Below, piece by piece: positions 25,622 through 35,747 of a stretch of 64,000 bases of DNA (position 1 is its first letter; each line of letters begins with the position of its first letter). Origin of the DNA: Erythrobacter sp. F6033 (GTDB lineage: Bacteria; Pseudomonadota; Alphaproteobacteria; Sphingomonadales; Sphingomonadaceae); assembly GCF_023016005.1 (NCBI RefSeq), contig NZ_JALKAZ010000001.1:682001-746000 (forward strand), written 5' to 3'. The notes under the pieces were generated by a model. It ran no database searches, was not told the DNA's origin, and worked only from the letters and a program-made list of their open reading frames with translations. The translations under genes were made by a program, and so were the position numbers.

Positions 25622-28294
25622 ATGTCGAAGTTTATTGGCGGCGCGTCAGCAAGCGCGCTCGCAATTGCTATCGCATCACCTGCAGTCGCACAGGACAACA
25701 CCGCTCAGCCAGAAGCAGAGCAACCTGAGCAGCGCGGGGGTGTCAAAACCATCGTCGTTACCGCGCAAAAACGCAGTGAAGACCTTCAAGACGTTCCAGT
25801 ATCAGTCGCCGCTATCGGCGCTGAACAGCTCGATGAGCTGAACATTGATACGTTCGAAGATTATCTCGAGCAGCTGCCGACTGTTACCGCAGGCGGCAAC
25901 GGCCCGGGCCAGAGCACGATCTACATTCGCGGTCTCGCATCGACCACGCCGAACATCACCGTTGCCGGTGTTGCCGGTCTCGCCCCGAACGTGGCGCTGT
26001 ATCTCAATGATCAGCCGCTCGCGCAGCCGGGCCGTAACCTTGATGTATACGCGGCCGACCTTGAGCGTATCGAGGTTCTCTCCGGTCCACAGGGCACGCT
26101 GTTCGGCGCAAGCTCGCAGGCTGGCGTTGTCCGTCTCATCACCAACAAGCCAAGCCTGAACGGTTTTGACGCTGCATTCTCTGCTGGCGTTTCCTTCACC
26201 AAAGGCGGTGAAGCAAGCTATCAGGGCGAGGCCATGGTCAACGTCCCTGTCAGCGATAACATCGCGCTGCGCGGTGTTGTCTATCTCGACGACAAAGGCG
26301 GCTACATTGATAACGTCGCTGGCACGCGCTCGCTTCGTGAAAGCGGCCGGTTCCGTCCAGCGGGCACTGTCCGTTCGAACGGTGTCCCGGTGAACGCCAA
26401 CCGCGGCGGTTTCCAGTCTGATGCGGCAACGCTCGCGCTGATCGATGCCAATGTCGACTTCATCGAAGCTGACAATGCCGGTATCGCTCAGGATAACTTC
26501 AACGACACCCAGTATGCTGGTTTCCGCGTAAGTGGCCTTTGGGAAGTCACTCCTGATTGGACAGTGACCGTCGCGCACCAGCGCCAGAGCCTTGAATCAG
26601 ATGGCGTGTTCTTCGCCGATCCTGAATTGAACGGCCTAGACGATCTCGAAATCGAGCGTTTTGAAGAAGATCGTCTCGAAGACAACTTCTCGAACACAAG
26701 CTGGACGGTCGAAGGTCGCCTCGCGATGCTCGACGTCGTTTACACCGGTGCTTACACCGACCGCGAAAGCACGCAGCGTGCGGATTACACCGACTATCTG
26801 TTTGTCGGTCAATATCTGCCGTATTACATCTGTGATGGCGGGGTAACGTATCCCGGAGCAGGCGGTCCTGCTGGCACTTGTCAGGCCCCGAACCTTTACA
26901 TCAACTCGTTCAGCAAAACCGAAGTGTTCACGCAGGAACTGCGTTTTAGCACTCCGGATGACTGGCGCATTCGTTTCCAAGGCGGCGGTTTCTATTCGGA
27001 CCTCAGCCTCGAAGAGCGCGTCGACTTTGCCTATCCGGGCAACGTAGCGGCCCAGCCATTTGGTCCGTTTGCGCCGAACTTCCCACAGGACACAGGCTTC
27101 ACTTCGCTTGACGGTCCGTTCCCTGCAGAAACGATCTTCCGTAACGACATTCGCCGTACGGACGAGCAGTTTGGCTTCTTTGGTGAAGCCAGCCTGGACG
27201 TTGTGCCAGACTTGCTGACCGTCACCTTCGGTGCGCGTTACTACGACATCGAAGTCGACTTTGAAGGCAGCGCAAACGGTTCGTTCTGTAACTCGGGTGG
27301 AACGGATCAGAACGCGTTCGGCACCGACATCAGCGATCTTTATGATGGTGACGGACAGTTCACTTTCATCGGTTCGTGCGATCCGGCGCTTCGTCAGACA
27401 TTTGATCTGAACGACAGCTTGGCGGACATTGAAGCGGCGGGTCTTTCCGCAACACAGGCACAGCAAGTGTTCAACGCCGTTCGCGCGCCAGATGTGGCCG
27501 CGACTGACGGTGTTATCGTGAAGGGTACGGTCACACTGACCCCGAACGAAGACCTGCTGTTCTATGCGACCTATTCGGAAGGTTTCCGTCCGGGTCTGCT
27601 GAACCGTCCAGGCGGCGCGGCTGGTCCAAACGGCTTCACCGTCCCATTCGCTGTCGATACCGATGAAGTGAAGAACTATGAACTCGGTTGGAAAATGGAC
27701 CTGATCGATGGTCAGTTCCGTTTCAACGGTTCGGCTTTCTTCGTCGACATTTCGAACCTGCAAACGCAGATTTTTGATCCTTCGATCACCAACCTGTTCT
27801 TCTCGGATAACGCTGCAAACGCAGAGATCTACGGTGTCGAAGCCGACTTCACGATTGCTCCATATGCAACGCCGGGTCTGACCATTGCGGGTGCTTTCTC
27901 GATCCTCGACACAGAGATCACCGAAGTGCTTACCCCGACAACCGACGTAATCGCCGGTTCGGAACTGGCCTTTGCGCCGGGCTTCCAGGGTAACCTGCGG
28001 ATGCGTTACGAATGGGATCTGTCCAGCTCAACCGAGGCTTACATCCAGCCGCAGGTCAGCTATTCGGGATCGAAGTTCACCGACATCATCCAAATCAACA
28101 ACATCGAACTCGACAGCTACACGATTGTCGATCTTCGCGCCGGGATTAAGAAAGACCAGTGGTCGTTCGAAATCTTTGGTGAGAACCTGTTCGATGAGCG
28201 CGCTCAGATTTCGGGCAACTTTGGTAACGACCGTGCGCGGATCGTCACCAACCGTCCGCTGACCGTGGGCATGCGGGTTGGTTTCGACTACTAA
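25622..28294 (+). CDS. TonB-dependent outer-membrane receptor
   Basis: 890 aa from ATG 25622, preceded by AAAAGGGG. Signal peptide (about 1-23, SPAVAQ), then a plug domain starting IVVTAQKRSEDLQDVPVSV and containing TIYIRGLAST and ERIEVLSGPQGTLFGASSQA, then a 22-strand barrel with typical turns (EGFRPGLLN, VKNYELGWKMDLID) ending in VGMRVGFDY. It actively imports an unknown large ligand using TonB-ExbBD energy. The plug belongs to the iron-complex/carbohydrate receptor group common in Sphingomonadales. It is followed by a terminator and then a TPR-sulfotransferase gene, a recurrent pairing in this order. Ligand not predictable. Confidence 0.92.
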   Translation: MSKFIGGASASALAIAIASPAVAQDNTAQPEAEQPEQRGGVKTIVVTAQKRSEDLQDVPVSVAAIGAEQLDELNIDTFEDYLEQLPTVTAGGNGPGQSTIYIRGLASTTPNITVAGVAGLAPNVALYLNDQPLAQPGRNLDVYAADLERIEVLSGPQGTLFGASSQAGVVRLITNKPSLNGFDAAFSAGVSFTKGGEASYQGEAMVNVPVSDNIALRGVVYLDDKGGYIDNVAGTRSLRESGRFRPAGTVRSNGVPVNANRGGFQSDAATLALIDANVDFIEADNAGIAQDNFNDTQYAGFRVSGLWEVTPDWTVTVAHQRQSLESDGVFFADPELNGLDDLEIERFEEDRLEDNFSNTSWTVEGRLAMLDVVYTGAYTDRESTQRADYTDYLFVGQYLPYYICDGGVTYPGAGGPAGTCQAPNLYINSFSKTEVFTQELRFSTPDDWRIRFQGGGFYSDLSLEERVDFAYPGNVAAQPFGPFAPNFPQDTGFTSLDGPFPAETIFRNDIRRTDEQFGFFGEASLDVVPDLLTVTFGARYYDIEVDFEGSANGSFCNSGGTDQNAFGTDISDLYDGDGQFTFIGSCDPALRQTFDLNDSLADIEAAGLSATQAQQVFNAVRAPDVAATDGVIVKGTVTLTPNEDLLFYATYSEGFRPGLLNRPGGAAGPNGFTVPFAVDTDEVKNYELGWKMDLIDGQFRFNGSAFFVDISNLQTQIFDPSITNLFFSDNAANAEIYGVEADFTIAPYATPGLTIAGAFSILDTEITEVLTPTTDVIAGSELAFAPGFQGNLRMRYEWDLSSSTEAYIQPQVSYSGSKFTDIIQINNIELDSYTIVDLRAGIKKDQWSFEIFGENLFDERAQISGNFGNDRARIVTNRPLTVGMRVGFDY

Positions 28295-28318
28295 TCGAAA
28301 CGAATACCATCATTCGAA

Positions 28319-28358
28319 GGGCGGGGGTGAGCAAGGCGTTCACTCCCGCCTTTCTTTT
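28319..28358 (+). terminator. Rho-independent terminator after the TonB receptor
   Basis: GGCGGGGGTGA, a loop, and TCACTCCCGCC form an 11-pair stem with one G-T pair, followed by TTTCTTTT. It separates the receptor gene from the sulfotransferase gene, which may be reached only by read-through or its own promoter. Confidence 0.85.
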
Positions 28359-28373
28359 GTCTAGACGAGAGCC

Positions 28374-30335
28374 ATGACCCGCGAAGCACAGCTAAAATCC
28401 GCGCAGCAAGCGATGCAGGCAGGACAGTTTGACGCTGGCCTTGCCGAGGCGCGCGCTATTCTCTCCGAAGCAGAGGGCGACGGCGAAACGCTGTATCTGG
28501 CGGCGGTTGCCTCGCGGTATCTCAGGGATTTCAGCGGCGCTCAGGATTATCTGGCGCAGCTGCACGCGGCGATGCCGGAATATGGCCGTGCGTGGCAGGA
28601 GGAGGGGCATCTTGCCTTGGCTCGCGGTAACAATGCCGCAGCCCTCGACGCCTTCACACGCGCCACCCGATTCAACCCTGCTCTGGAAGCGAGCTTTCGA
28701 GAACAGGCACGGCTGCTAGGCGAGGCAGGGCGCGTTCCCGAAGCACAGGCCGCAGCCGCGCAGCAACAGCGCCTTTCGCGTCTGCCGCGTGAACTGGTCG
28801 CGGTCACCAATCATCTTGCTGAAGGTCGCGTGATCCGGGCCGAGGAAATCTGCCGCCACTATCTGCGGCAACATCCCCGAGATGTCGAAGGTATGCGCCT
28901 GCTGGCTCGGATCGGGATAGAACTTGGCATTCTGGAGGACGCGGAGTTCCTGTTGGAAAGCGCGGTGGCCTTTGCGCCCGACGATATTCAGTTGCGTCTC
29001 GACTATGTCGACGCGCTGCGGCGCAGGCAGAATTTTGAGAAAGCGCGCAGTGAAGCGGAAGCACTCTATGCCCGTGATCCCGAAAACCCGCTGTTCCAAT
29101 CGCGCCTAGCCATCGAGAGCATGCAAACGGGCGATTATGATCGCGGCTTAAAGCTGTTCGATGCGGTGCTGGCGAAATTGCCGAACGATCCCGCGAACCT
29201 AACCAGCAAAGGTCATGCTCTGAAGACCACTGGCGCGCAGGCTGATGCTATCGCGAGCTACCGCACGGCGATAGCGTCGAAGCCCGATCACGGCGACGCG
29301 TGGTATGCTCTGGCGAACCTCAAGACGTATAAGTTTGAAGACGCCGAACTTGCCGCGATGCAGGAGCAAGCCGCGCGTGCCGACCTAGCCTTTATGGACC
29401 GGGTTCATATCGCATTCGCTCTGGGCAAAGCGCATGAGGATCGCGGCGATTACGAGGCCAGCTTTGCGTCCTACGACGAAGGCAATGCGCTTAAGCGCGC
29501 GCAGACCCGTTACAGCGCGGAAAGCATGGGCGAAGAGCTGGCCAAACAGCGCGAATTCGCGACCGCCGAGCTGTTCAAGAAGCATGCGGGTCAGGGCCAC
29601 GATGCGCCTGATCCAATCTTCATTCTTGGTCTACCGCGCGCAGGATCGACCTTGCTTGAGCAAATTCTCGCCAGCCATTCGCAGATCGATGGAACGCTGG
29701 AATTGCCCAATATCCTAGCCCTCGCGCACCGCCTTCGCGGACGAAAGGCCGGGCAGTCACGCTACCCCGAAGTCCTGCATGATTTGACAGGCGAGCAGCT
29801 TGAAAAGTTCGGACAGGAATTCACCGAAAACACGCGCATTCACCGGCAAGGCGCGCCGTATTTCATCGACAAGATGCCAAACAATTTCCGGCATATTGGC
29901 CTGATCCATCTGATCCTGCCGAATGCCAAAATCATCGATGCGCGCCGCGCGCCGATGGATTGCTGTTTCTCAGGCTTTAAACAGCTTTTTGCCGAAGGGC
30001 AGGAGTTCACATACGGACTTCATGAGGTTGGCCGGTACTACGCCGATTACGTCGATCTGATGGAACACTGGGATGACGTGCTGCCGGGCAAAGTTCTGCG
30101 GGTTCAACACGAAGATGTTCTCGACGATCTTGAAGGACAGACCCGGCGGATGCTCGACTTCCTCAGCGTGCCGTTTGAAGAAGCGTGTCTCGCCTTTCAC
30201 AAGACAGAGCGCGCTGTGCGCACAGCCTCCAGCGAGCAAGTGCGTCAGCCGATCAACCGCAAAGGGCAGGGCGCATGGCAGCCATTCGAACCATGGCTGG
30301 ATCCGCTAAAGGACGCGCTCGGCGATCTTGCCTAG
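28374..30335 (+). CDS. TPR-repeat sulfotransferase
   Basis: 653 aa. The N-terminal about 400 residues are TPR-like helical repeats (Ala/Leu-rich, with [20 protein letters not shown] and [12 protein letters not shown]). The C-terminal domain (about 415-640) is a PAPS-dependent sulfotransferase: the 5'-phosphosulfate loop [17 protein letters not shown], the 3'-phosphate region [18 protein letters not shown], and [11 protein letters not shown]. It would transfer sulfate to a protein, sugar or small molecule in the cytosol. No signal peptide. Its 3' end overlaps the convergent csaA gene by four bases. Substrate unknown; linkage to the upstream TonB receptor is common in related genomes but its meaning is not established. 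Confidence 0.85.
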   Translation: MTREAQLKSAQQAMQAGQFDAGLAEARAILSEAEGDGETLYLAAVASRYLRDFSGAQDYLAQLHAAMPEYGRAWQEEGHLALARGNNAAALDAFTRATRFNPALEASFREQARLLGEAGRVPEAQAAAAQQQRLSRLPRELVAVTNHLAEGRVIRAEEICRHYLRQHPRDVEGMRLLARIGIELGILEDAEFLLESAVAFAPDDIQLRLDYVDALRRRQNFEKARSEAEALYARDPENPLFQSRLAIESMQTGDYDRGLKLFDAVLAKLPNDPANLTSKGHALKTTGAQADAIASYRTAIASKPDHGDAWYALANLKTYKFEDAELAAMQEQAARADLAFMDRVHIAFALGKAHEDRGDYEASFASYDEGNALKRAQTRYSAESMGEELAKQREFATAELFKKHAGQGHDAPDPIFILGLPRAGSTLLEQILASHSQIDGTLELPNILALAHRLRGRKAGQSRYPEVLHDLTGEQLEKFGQEFTENTRIHRQGAPYFIDKMPNNFRHIGLIHLILPNAKIIDARRAPMDCCFSGFKQLFAEGQEFTYGLHEVGRYYADYVDLMEHWDDVLPGKVLRVQHEDVLDDLEGQTRRMLDFLSVPFEEACLAFHKTERAVRTASSEQVRQPINRKGQGAWQPFEPWLDPLKDALGDLA

Positions 30336-30670
30336 GCTAGCCGCGCGCCATCCGGCACATCACCGTCCGGTGTTGCGAGTACAATCGCGCCGCCCTCATC
30401 GGGAAAGCCGAGCACCAACACTTCAGACATAAACGGACCGATCTGGCGCGGCGGGAAGTTGACGACGCCCATCACCTTGCGCCCGATCAAGCTTTCCGGC
30501 GTGTAATGCTCGGTGATCTGGGCCGAGCTTTTCTTCGTGCCGATCTCGTCGCCAAAATCCACGATCAGCTTGATTGCAGGCTTACGCGCTTCGGGAAACG
30601 GCTCGGCAGAGATCACCGTTCCAGCGCGAATATCCAGCGCCATGAATGTGTCGAATGTCGTTTGTTCCAT
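30332..30670 (-). CDS. csaA: CsaA-type tRNA-binding domain protein
   Basis: 112 aa, the normal length for CsaA. The OB-fold tRNA-binding domain spans the whole protein ([67 protein letters not shown]). CsaA forms a dimer, binds tRNA-like structures and has been reported as an export-related chaperone in Bacillus. It is transcribed alone here, convergent with the sulfotransferase gene. Confidence 0.9.
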   Translation of the reverse strand: MEQTTFDTFMALDIRAGTVISAEPFPEARKPAIKLIVDFGDEIGTKKSSAQITEHYTPESLIGRKVMGVVNFPPRQIGPFMSEVLVLGFPDEGGAIVLATPDGDVPDGARLA

Positions 30671-30791
30671 GCCACTATATTAGGTCAGGAAGCAGGCACG
30701 TGAAAGAGTCTTTGGTGCGCCTCTTCCCAAGGCGCGGCGCTTAAGATAAATTGCGTTTCGCAACCGAGAGCACATGCGGGGAATATTCGAA

Positions 30792-31283
30792 ATGGCGAGC
30801 TTCACTCTTAATGGTCAGCCGGTCACGGTCGATGCGGATCCGGCGATGCCGATCCTTTGGGTCGTGCGTGAAAAGGTCGGTCTTCCAGGCACCAAATTTG
30901 GCTGTGGTATCGCGCAATGCGGAGCCTGCACCGTGCATCTCGATGGTGAACCTGTGCGCAGCTGTTCGACACCCGTTTCCGCCGCCGAAGGGCGCGAAGT
31001 GACCACTATCGAAGGCATCGCCGGCCCCGAGGGCGAACTGACAAGAATTCAGCAAGCCTGGATCAGCGAGCAAGTTCCGCAATGCGGTTATTGCCAGTCT
31101 GGCCAGATCATGGCTGCGACTGCTTTGCTGCGCGACAATCCGAACCCGAGCGATGACGATATTGATGCCGCGATGTCCGGGAATATCTGCCGCTGCGGCA
31201 CCTACACCCGCATCCGCCGCGCGATCAAAGTCGCTGCAGGTCAGGAACAACCGCTCTCCGAACGTCTTTCGGGGGAGGCATAA
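30792..31283 (+). CDS. 2Fe-2S subunit of a molybdenum hydroxylase (isoquinoline 1-oxidoreductase alpha type)
   Basis: 163 aa from ATG 30792 (GGGGAA nine bases upstream); ATG 30774 is an alternative. It carries two [2Fe-2S] sites: the plant-type N-terminal one ([15 protein letters not shown] then SC) and the C-terminal one ([22 protein letters not shown]). This matches IorA and related small subunits of one-FAD-less molybdenum hydroxylases, which pass electrons from the molybdopterin subunit to a cytochrome. It is followed after three bases by the large subunit. Substrate (aldehyde or N-heterocycle) not predictable. Confidence 0.92.
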   Translation: MASFTLNGQPVTVDADPAMPILWVVREKVGLPGTKFGCGIAQCGACTVHLDGEPVRSCSTPVSAAEGREVTTIEGIAGPEGELTRIQQAWISEQVPQCGYCQSGQIMAATALLRDNPNPSDDDIDAAMSGNICRCGTYTRIRRAIKVAAGQEQPLSERLSGEA

Positions 31284-31286
31284 GCC

Positions 31287-33527
31287 ATGAACGATCTTAC
31301 TCCTGAAAAGAAACAGCGCAGCAAACTGGCCAAATGGAGCCGCCGCGGATTTATTGGCGCTGGCGTTTTGGCGGGTGGCGGATTGCTGATCGGTATTGGC
31401 GTTCGTCCCGGTAACCCGGTTGGTTCGCTCGCATCGAAGGTTGCTGGCGGCACTGGCGAGCAACTGGTCAACAGCTGGGTTAAAATCGACGCGAACAACA
31501 TCGTGACAGCGATCGTTCCGCATTGCGAGATGGGGCAGGGCGCGCATTCGGTGCTTGCACAGATGCTCGCGGATGAACTCGACGCGGCTTGGGACAATGT
31601 CCGCGTGATGCAGGCTCCGGCTGATGGCAGCTACATCGTCAGCGATACGGCGCGTATGTTCGCTGCACCGTTTACGCTCAACGCAGCCGACTGGCTCGAG
31701 CCGACATGGGATGGTCTGTTCACCCAGCTTGGCAAATCGATGGACCTGCTGATCACTGGCGGTTCGTCTTCGATCCGGTCAACCGGCCAATATCAGATGC
31801 GGATCGCAGGCGCTGCTGCGCGCAAAATGCTGATCGGTGCAGCGGCCGATGAATGGGGCGTTCCTGCGGGCGAAATCGAGACCAAAGACAGCACACTTAC
31901 ACATAAGGCGTCGGGCAAATCTGCGCCGTATTCCGAATTTGCGAGCGCGGCTGCCGAACAACCCATGGATGCAACGCCAACGCTCAAAAAAGCTTCCGAA
32001 TATCGCTTGATGGGTAAGAGTAAGCTGCGCACGGATATTCCTGCGAAGATCAATGGCACGGCCGAATTCGGCATCGATGCTGCGCCGGAAGGACTTGATC
32101 TGTCATACGCAGCCGTCATCCGTCCGCCAGTGCCCGGCACGTCTGCCGAAAGCATGGATGCTAGCCGCGCAAAGGACATGTCCGGCGTGCATCAAATCTT
32201 GAACATGGGTAACTTCGTCGCCGTCGTCGCTGACAGCTACTGGCAGGCGCAGCAGGCGGTAAACGCGCTCGACATCACATGGAGCAAATCGGAAAGCCCG
32301 ATCAAGACCATGGACGATCAATTCGCAGCCTTCGCCAAAGCGATTGACGCTGGCGGTGAAGAGGCGGCGGCGCGCGGTGATGCCAAAGCCGCCTTTGATA
32401 AGGCCGCGACCAAGATCGAGGCGGAATACAAAGCACCGTATCTCGCGCACGCACCGATGGAGCCGCTCAATTGCACCGCGAGCTTTGCGGATGGCAAATG
32501 CGAGATCTGGACCAGCACCCAGGTGCCTTTGATGGCGCGCAGCGCGGTGGCTGAATCCGTTGGCCTATCGGCTGACGATGTGACCATTCACCACCCCTAT
32601 CTGGGCGGCGCTTTCGGTCGGCGATTGGAAAGCGAATATGTCTCCATGGCGGCCCGCGTTGCCAAGGCAACAGGCTATCCGGTCAAGCTGATCTGGAGCC
32701 GTGAGGAAGACACGCAAAAGGCGATGTATCGCTGCGCCGACCTATGCCGGTTCCGCGCCGGTTTGGACGAGGATGGCAAGTTGTCATCCTATCACAGCAT
32801 CTTCACCCAGCGCCATGATCCGGCGGAAGCCTGCGTCCCTGCGATGTATGACATTCCCAACACCAGCGTGAATGTGGCGGAGGCCGAATTGCATCTGCCG
32901 TTTCAGGCGTGGCGCTCTGTCGATCACTCCCAGCAGGGCTGGTTTATTGAGAGCTTTATAGATGAAGCGGCCTTTGAAGCGGGCACCGATCCGCTCGAAT
33001 ACCGGCTTGCCATGTTGAAGGATGCACCGCGTCACACGGCTGTTCTGCAAAAGGTTGCCGAGATGAGCGACTGGTCTGGCGAACGCGCCGAGGGCACTGC
33101 AAAAGGCGTCGCAATTGTCGAAAGCTTCGGCACAATTGTCGCCGAAGTGATCGAAGTCGACATGTCGAATGGCAAGCCGAAAATGCTCAATTGCTGGGCT
33201 GCGTGTGATGCGGGTTACGTGATGAATCCGGATGGATTCCGTAACCAGATCGAAGGCGGCATTGTCTTCGGGTTGACCGCTGCGATGTATGGCGAGCTTG
33301 AGCTTGTCGATGGCGCGGTCAAGCAAAGCAATTTCCACGATTACAAGATGTTGCGCATGAACGAAGTGCCGAATATCGAGGTTGCCCTGATCAATTCGGG
33401 CGATGTTCCGGTAGGCGGTGCAGGTGAACCGGGACTGCCGCCAGCGGCTCCAGCGCTGACCAATGCGATCTTCGCCGCTACGGGTGAGCGAATGCGCGAA
33501 TTGCCAATTGCGAAGCGTTTCACTTAA
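31287..33527 (+). CDS. Molybdopterin-binding large subunit (isoquinoline 1-oxidoreductase beta type)
   Basis: 746 aa. A twin-arginine signal (WSRRGFIGAG then a hydrophobic stretch, about 14-45) indicates export of the folded enzyme with its small subunit. Aldehyde oxidase/xanthine dehydrogenase-type domains follow: CEMGQGAHSVLAQMLADELD near 90, an internal a/b domain with TDIPAKINGTAEFGID, then APMEPLNCTA, PYLGGAFGRRLESEY and the C-terminal GGAGEPGLPPAAPALTNAI, the last containing the conserved catalytic Glu. It oxidises a small organic substrate in the periplasm. The genes that follow (cytochrome c, XdhC, MobA-like) give it an electron acceptor and cofactor maturation. Confidence 0.92.
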   Translation: MNDLTPEKKQRSKLAKWSRRGFIGAGVLAGGGLLIGIGVRPGNPVGSLASKVAGGTGEQLVNSWVKIDANNIVTAIVPHCEMGQGAHSVLAQMLADELDAAWDNVRVMQAPADGSYIVSDTARMFAAPFTLNAADWLEPTWDGLFTQLGKSMDLLITGGSSSIRSTGQYQMRIAGAAARKMLIGAAADEWGVPAGEIETKDSTLTHKASGKSAPYSEFASAAAEQPMDATPTLKKASEYRLMGKSKLRTDIPAKINGTAEFGIDAAPEGLDLSYAAVIRPPVPGTSAESMDASRAKDMSGVHQILNMGNFVAVVADSYWQAQQAVNALDITWSKSESPIKTMDDQFAAFAKAIDAGGEEAAARGDAKAAFDKAATKIEAEYKAPYLAHAPMEPLNCTASFADGKCEIWTSTQVPLMARSAVAESVGLSADDVTIHHPYLGGAFGRRLESEYVSMAARVAKATGYPVKLIWSREEDTQKAMYRCADLCRFRAGLDEDGKLSSYHSIFTQRHDPAEACVPAMYDIPNTSVNVAEAELHLPFQAWRSVDHSQQGWFIESFIDEAAFEAGTDPLEYRLAMLKDAPRHTAVLQKVAEMSDWSGERAEGTAKGVAIVESFGTIVAEVIEVDMSNGKPKMLNCWAACDAGYVMNPDGFRNQIEGGIVFGLTAAMYGELELVDGAVKQSNFHDYKMLRMNEVPNIEVALINSGDVPVGGAGEPGLPPAAPALTNAIFAATGERMRELPIAKRFT

Positions 33528-33568
33528 GCGTTTCAACAGAGACACAACGAGACATAAGGGGACAGACC

Positions 33569-34030
33569 ATGCGCAAACAGGCGTTGATGGGTACCGGATT
33601 ACTGACAATCATGCTGACCGCATGTGGCGGATCGAGCGAACCAGAAGTGGTTGAGCAAATCGTCGTGAGCGAGCCGGGTGAGATTGCTCCGGTTGAAGCT
33701 CCGGCTGGTGACAGTTCTGTCGATCTCGTCGCGGCTGGTGAAGCCGCCTTCGCAGTGTGCGGTGGGTGCCACGTTGCAGAAAGCGGCGAAGCTTCGAGAG
33801 CGGGCCCCAACCTTTACGGCGTCGTTGGCAGATCTGCAGGCTCGCTCGATGACTTTGCCTATTCCGATGCGCTGGCAGGGTCTGGCATCACATGGGATGC
33901 CGCGCAGCTCGACGAGTTTATTGCCAACCCTTCCGCGGCCGTTCCTGGCACAATCATGGTGGCTGGTGCGGTCGCCGATGACGAACGGCGCGCAGCCATT
34001 ATCGCGTATCTGGAAAGCCTGAGCGAGTAA
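33569..34030 (+). CDS. Lipoprotein monoheme cytochrome c
   Basis: 153 aa, preceded by AGGGGACAG. Lipobox LTAC (residues about 17-20), acidic linker, then a class I cytochrome c domain (about 50-153) with CGGCH and a distal Met in PGTIMVAG. GPNLYGVVGR is the usual loop. It is probably anchored in the membrane facing the periplasm and accepts electrons from the molybdenum hydroxylase encoded just upstream (42 bp gap), feeding them to the respiratory chain. Confidence 0.9.
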   Translation: MRKQALMGTGLLTIMLTACGGSSEPEVVEQIVVSEPGEIAPVEAPAGDSSVDLVAAGEAAFAVCGGCHVAESGEASRAGPNLYGVVGRSAGSLDDFAYSDALAGSGITWDAAQLDEFIANPSAAVPGTIMVAGAVADDERRAAIIAYLESLSE

Positions 34031-34049
34031 GCGTGGGCGGGGCAGCCCG

Positions 34050-34994
34050 GTGCATTTTCACAATGTCTTTCTGTTCCTGAACGAGGCTCGCCTCGCTGGG
34101 AAAGCGAGTGTGCTCGTCACGGTGTGCGCAGTAGAGGGCTCCTCTATGCGCAATCCGGGTACGGTGATGGGCGTCGCCGAAGATGGCAGCTATTCCGGGT
34201 CATTGTCCGGAGGCTGCATTGAAAATGCCGTCGTGGCCGAGGCGCTGGATGTCCTTAAGGCAGATGCACCGCGCATTGTTCGCTTTGGGGCTGGCTCTCC
34301 TTATCTTGACATAAAGCTGCCCTGCGGTGGCGGGCTTGATCTGCATTTTCAGCCGCTGGGTTACAGCGATTTGGCGGCCGCCTGCCTCGGTTCAATTCGG
34401 GGACGGTCGGCGTTTTCCATCGCTTTGGCGGATGGCAGTGCGCAGCATGTTCCCGCATGGGAGCCCGCCCAATTCGATGTGCGCTCTGGCACCGGAATAT
34501 TCGGGCATTGGCCCGCGCCGCAATTGCAGATTGTGGGCCACGGCGCCGGTGTCGAGGCGCTCGCCGATTTGGGGCGGACGATGGGATGCTGGGCAAGCGT
34601 GCTCACATCTGACGAGGCCATTGTCGCATCGCTCAAAGCGGCAGGCAACGCCGTTCAACTGATCGAGCGGACCACCCAGACCGACCTGCTCGAAAGTGAT
34701 CCTTGGACGGCATTTGTCTTCCTGTTCCATGATCACGATTGGGAGATTGATCTGATCGCCGCAGCGCTTGACCTACCGCACTTTTACTTCGGTGCGATGG
34801 GCGGCCGCAAAGCGCACGCCATGCGCAGCGAAGCGCTCCAGAAAAAAGGGATCAACCAAGAACAACTCGCGACAATTCATGCTCCGATTGGCCTGTTCCA
34901 TTCTTCGCGCGATCCGCAAACGCTCGCGCTATCAACGCTCGCCGAAGTGGTGCGTGCCTATCATGGGGCCGATTTTGAGGCAGAGCGTGCCTGA
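34050..34994 (+). CDS. xdhC: XdhC-family molybdenum cofactor insertion protein
   Basis: 314 aa from GTG 34050 (GGCGGGG upstream). N-terminal XdhC/CoxI domain (about 12-80; GSSMRNPGTVMGVAEDG, GSLSGGCIE) and C-terminal Rossmann domain (about 150-295; LQIVGHGAGVEALADLG, FGAMGGRKAHAMR). XdhC binds Moco, protects it and helps its sulfuration before insertion into xanthine-dehydrogenase-family enzymes. In an operon with iorAB-like genes, it should mature that enzyme. Confidence 0.9.
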   Translation: MHFHNVFLFLNEARLAGKASVLVTVCAVEGSSMRNPGTVMGVAEDGSYSGSLSGGCIENAVVAEALDVLKADAPRIVRFGAGSPYLDIKLPCGGGLDLHFQPLGYSDLAAACLGSIRGRSAFSIALADGSAQHVPAWEPAQFDVRSGTGIFGHWPAPQLQIVGHGAGVEALADLGRTMGCWASVLTSDEAIVASLKAAGNAVQLIERTTQTDLLESDPWTAFVFLFHDHDWEIDLIAAALDLPHFYFGAMGGRKAHAMRSEALQKKGINQEQLATIHAPIGLFHSSRDPQTLALSTLAEVVRAYHGADFEAERA

Positions 34995-35571
34995 GCAAAA
35001 GCGCTTGGCTGTTGCGGTTCTCGCCGCGGGCGCATCGCGAAGGTTTGGCGAAGCCGACAAGCTAAGCGCCGAATTTCGGGGCGAGAAACTGGGGCTTCAC
35101 GCGGCCAGGGCCATTCCGCGCCACCTGTTTCAGAATGCTTGGGTGATCTGTGCCCAGACAGAGCATCCCTGCGCTGCCGAGTGGCGCGCGATGGGCTTTG
35201 ATATTCGCGCCAACCCTAAGGCGAACGAAGGCATGGGAACATCGGTCGCGCTTGCCGCTTCACTCGCGGCTTTCACCAAAGCGGATGCGCTGATGATCGT
35301 GCTGGCAGATATGCCGTTTGTCCCGGAAAGCCACTTAGAAAAATTGGTCAAACGCGCGCTGGCGGACGGCCCCGATCACATTGGCACTTCGGCAAACAAG
35401 GACGCCTGCCTGCCGCCCGCGATTTTCGGATCGGATCATTTCGCGCGGCTTGCGCAGCTGGCGGTGGACAAAGGTGCGCGTGAAATATTGTCGAGAGGGG
35501 CGGTTGTAGAATGCCCGCCCGATTGGCTTCGGGATATTGATACGTCGGGCGGTCTGGCGGCTTTGGCCTAA
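34987..35571 (+). CDS. MobA-like/MocA nucleotidyltransferase
   Basis: 194 aa from GTG 34987, which overlaps the xdhC stop by eight bases and follows GAGG; longer upstream open frame is antisense-like shadow of xdhC. The nucleotide-binding motif AVLAAGASRRFGEADK and the metal-binding DMPF are those of MobA/MocA enzymes. MocA makes molybdopterin cytosine dinucleotide, the cofactor form of isoquinoline-oxidoreductase-type enzymes, so the context favours MocA over MobA. It is the last gene of the molybdenum hydroxylase operon. Confidence 0.85.
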   Translation: MPEQKRLAVAVLAAGASRRFGEADKLSAEFRGEKLGLHAARAIPRHLFQNAWVICAQTEHPCAAEWRAMGFDIRANPKANEGMGTSVALAASLAAFTKADALMIVLADMPFVPESHLEKLVKRALADGPDHIGTSANKDACLPPAIFGSDHFARLAQLAVDKGAREILSRGAVVECPPDWLRDIDTSGGLAALA

Positions 35572-35747
35572 ATCCTGACGCGCAATGTTTTGTGCTGCCG
35601 AGTACGAAAAAAGCGTTTCGTCTTTCGGCGCACGCGGGTATCGCGAGCCAGACGCCGAGAGGGTTTTTCCCTACGACAACACAGGATAGATGCATTTGGG
35701 TGCGGCGGTTCCGCGGGGTCGGAACCGATTGGACAAAGGGATAGAAA

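Noticed and set aside
26636..27763. 375-codon minus-strand frame
   Set aside because: Antisense to a clear TonB receptor; no motif and no ribosome-binding site.
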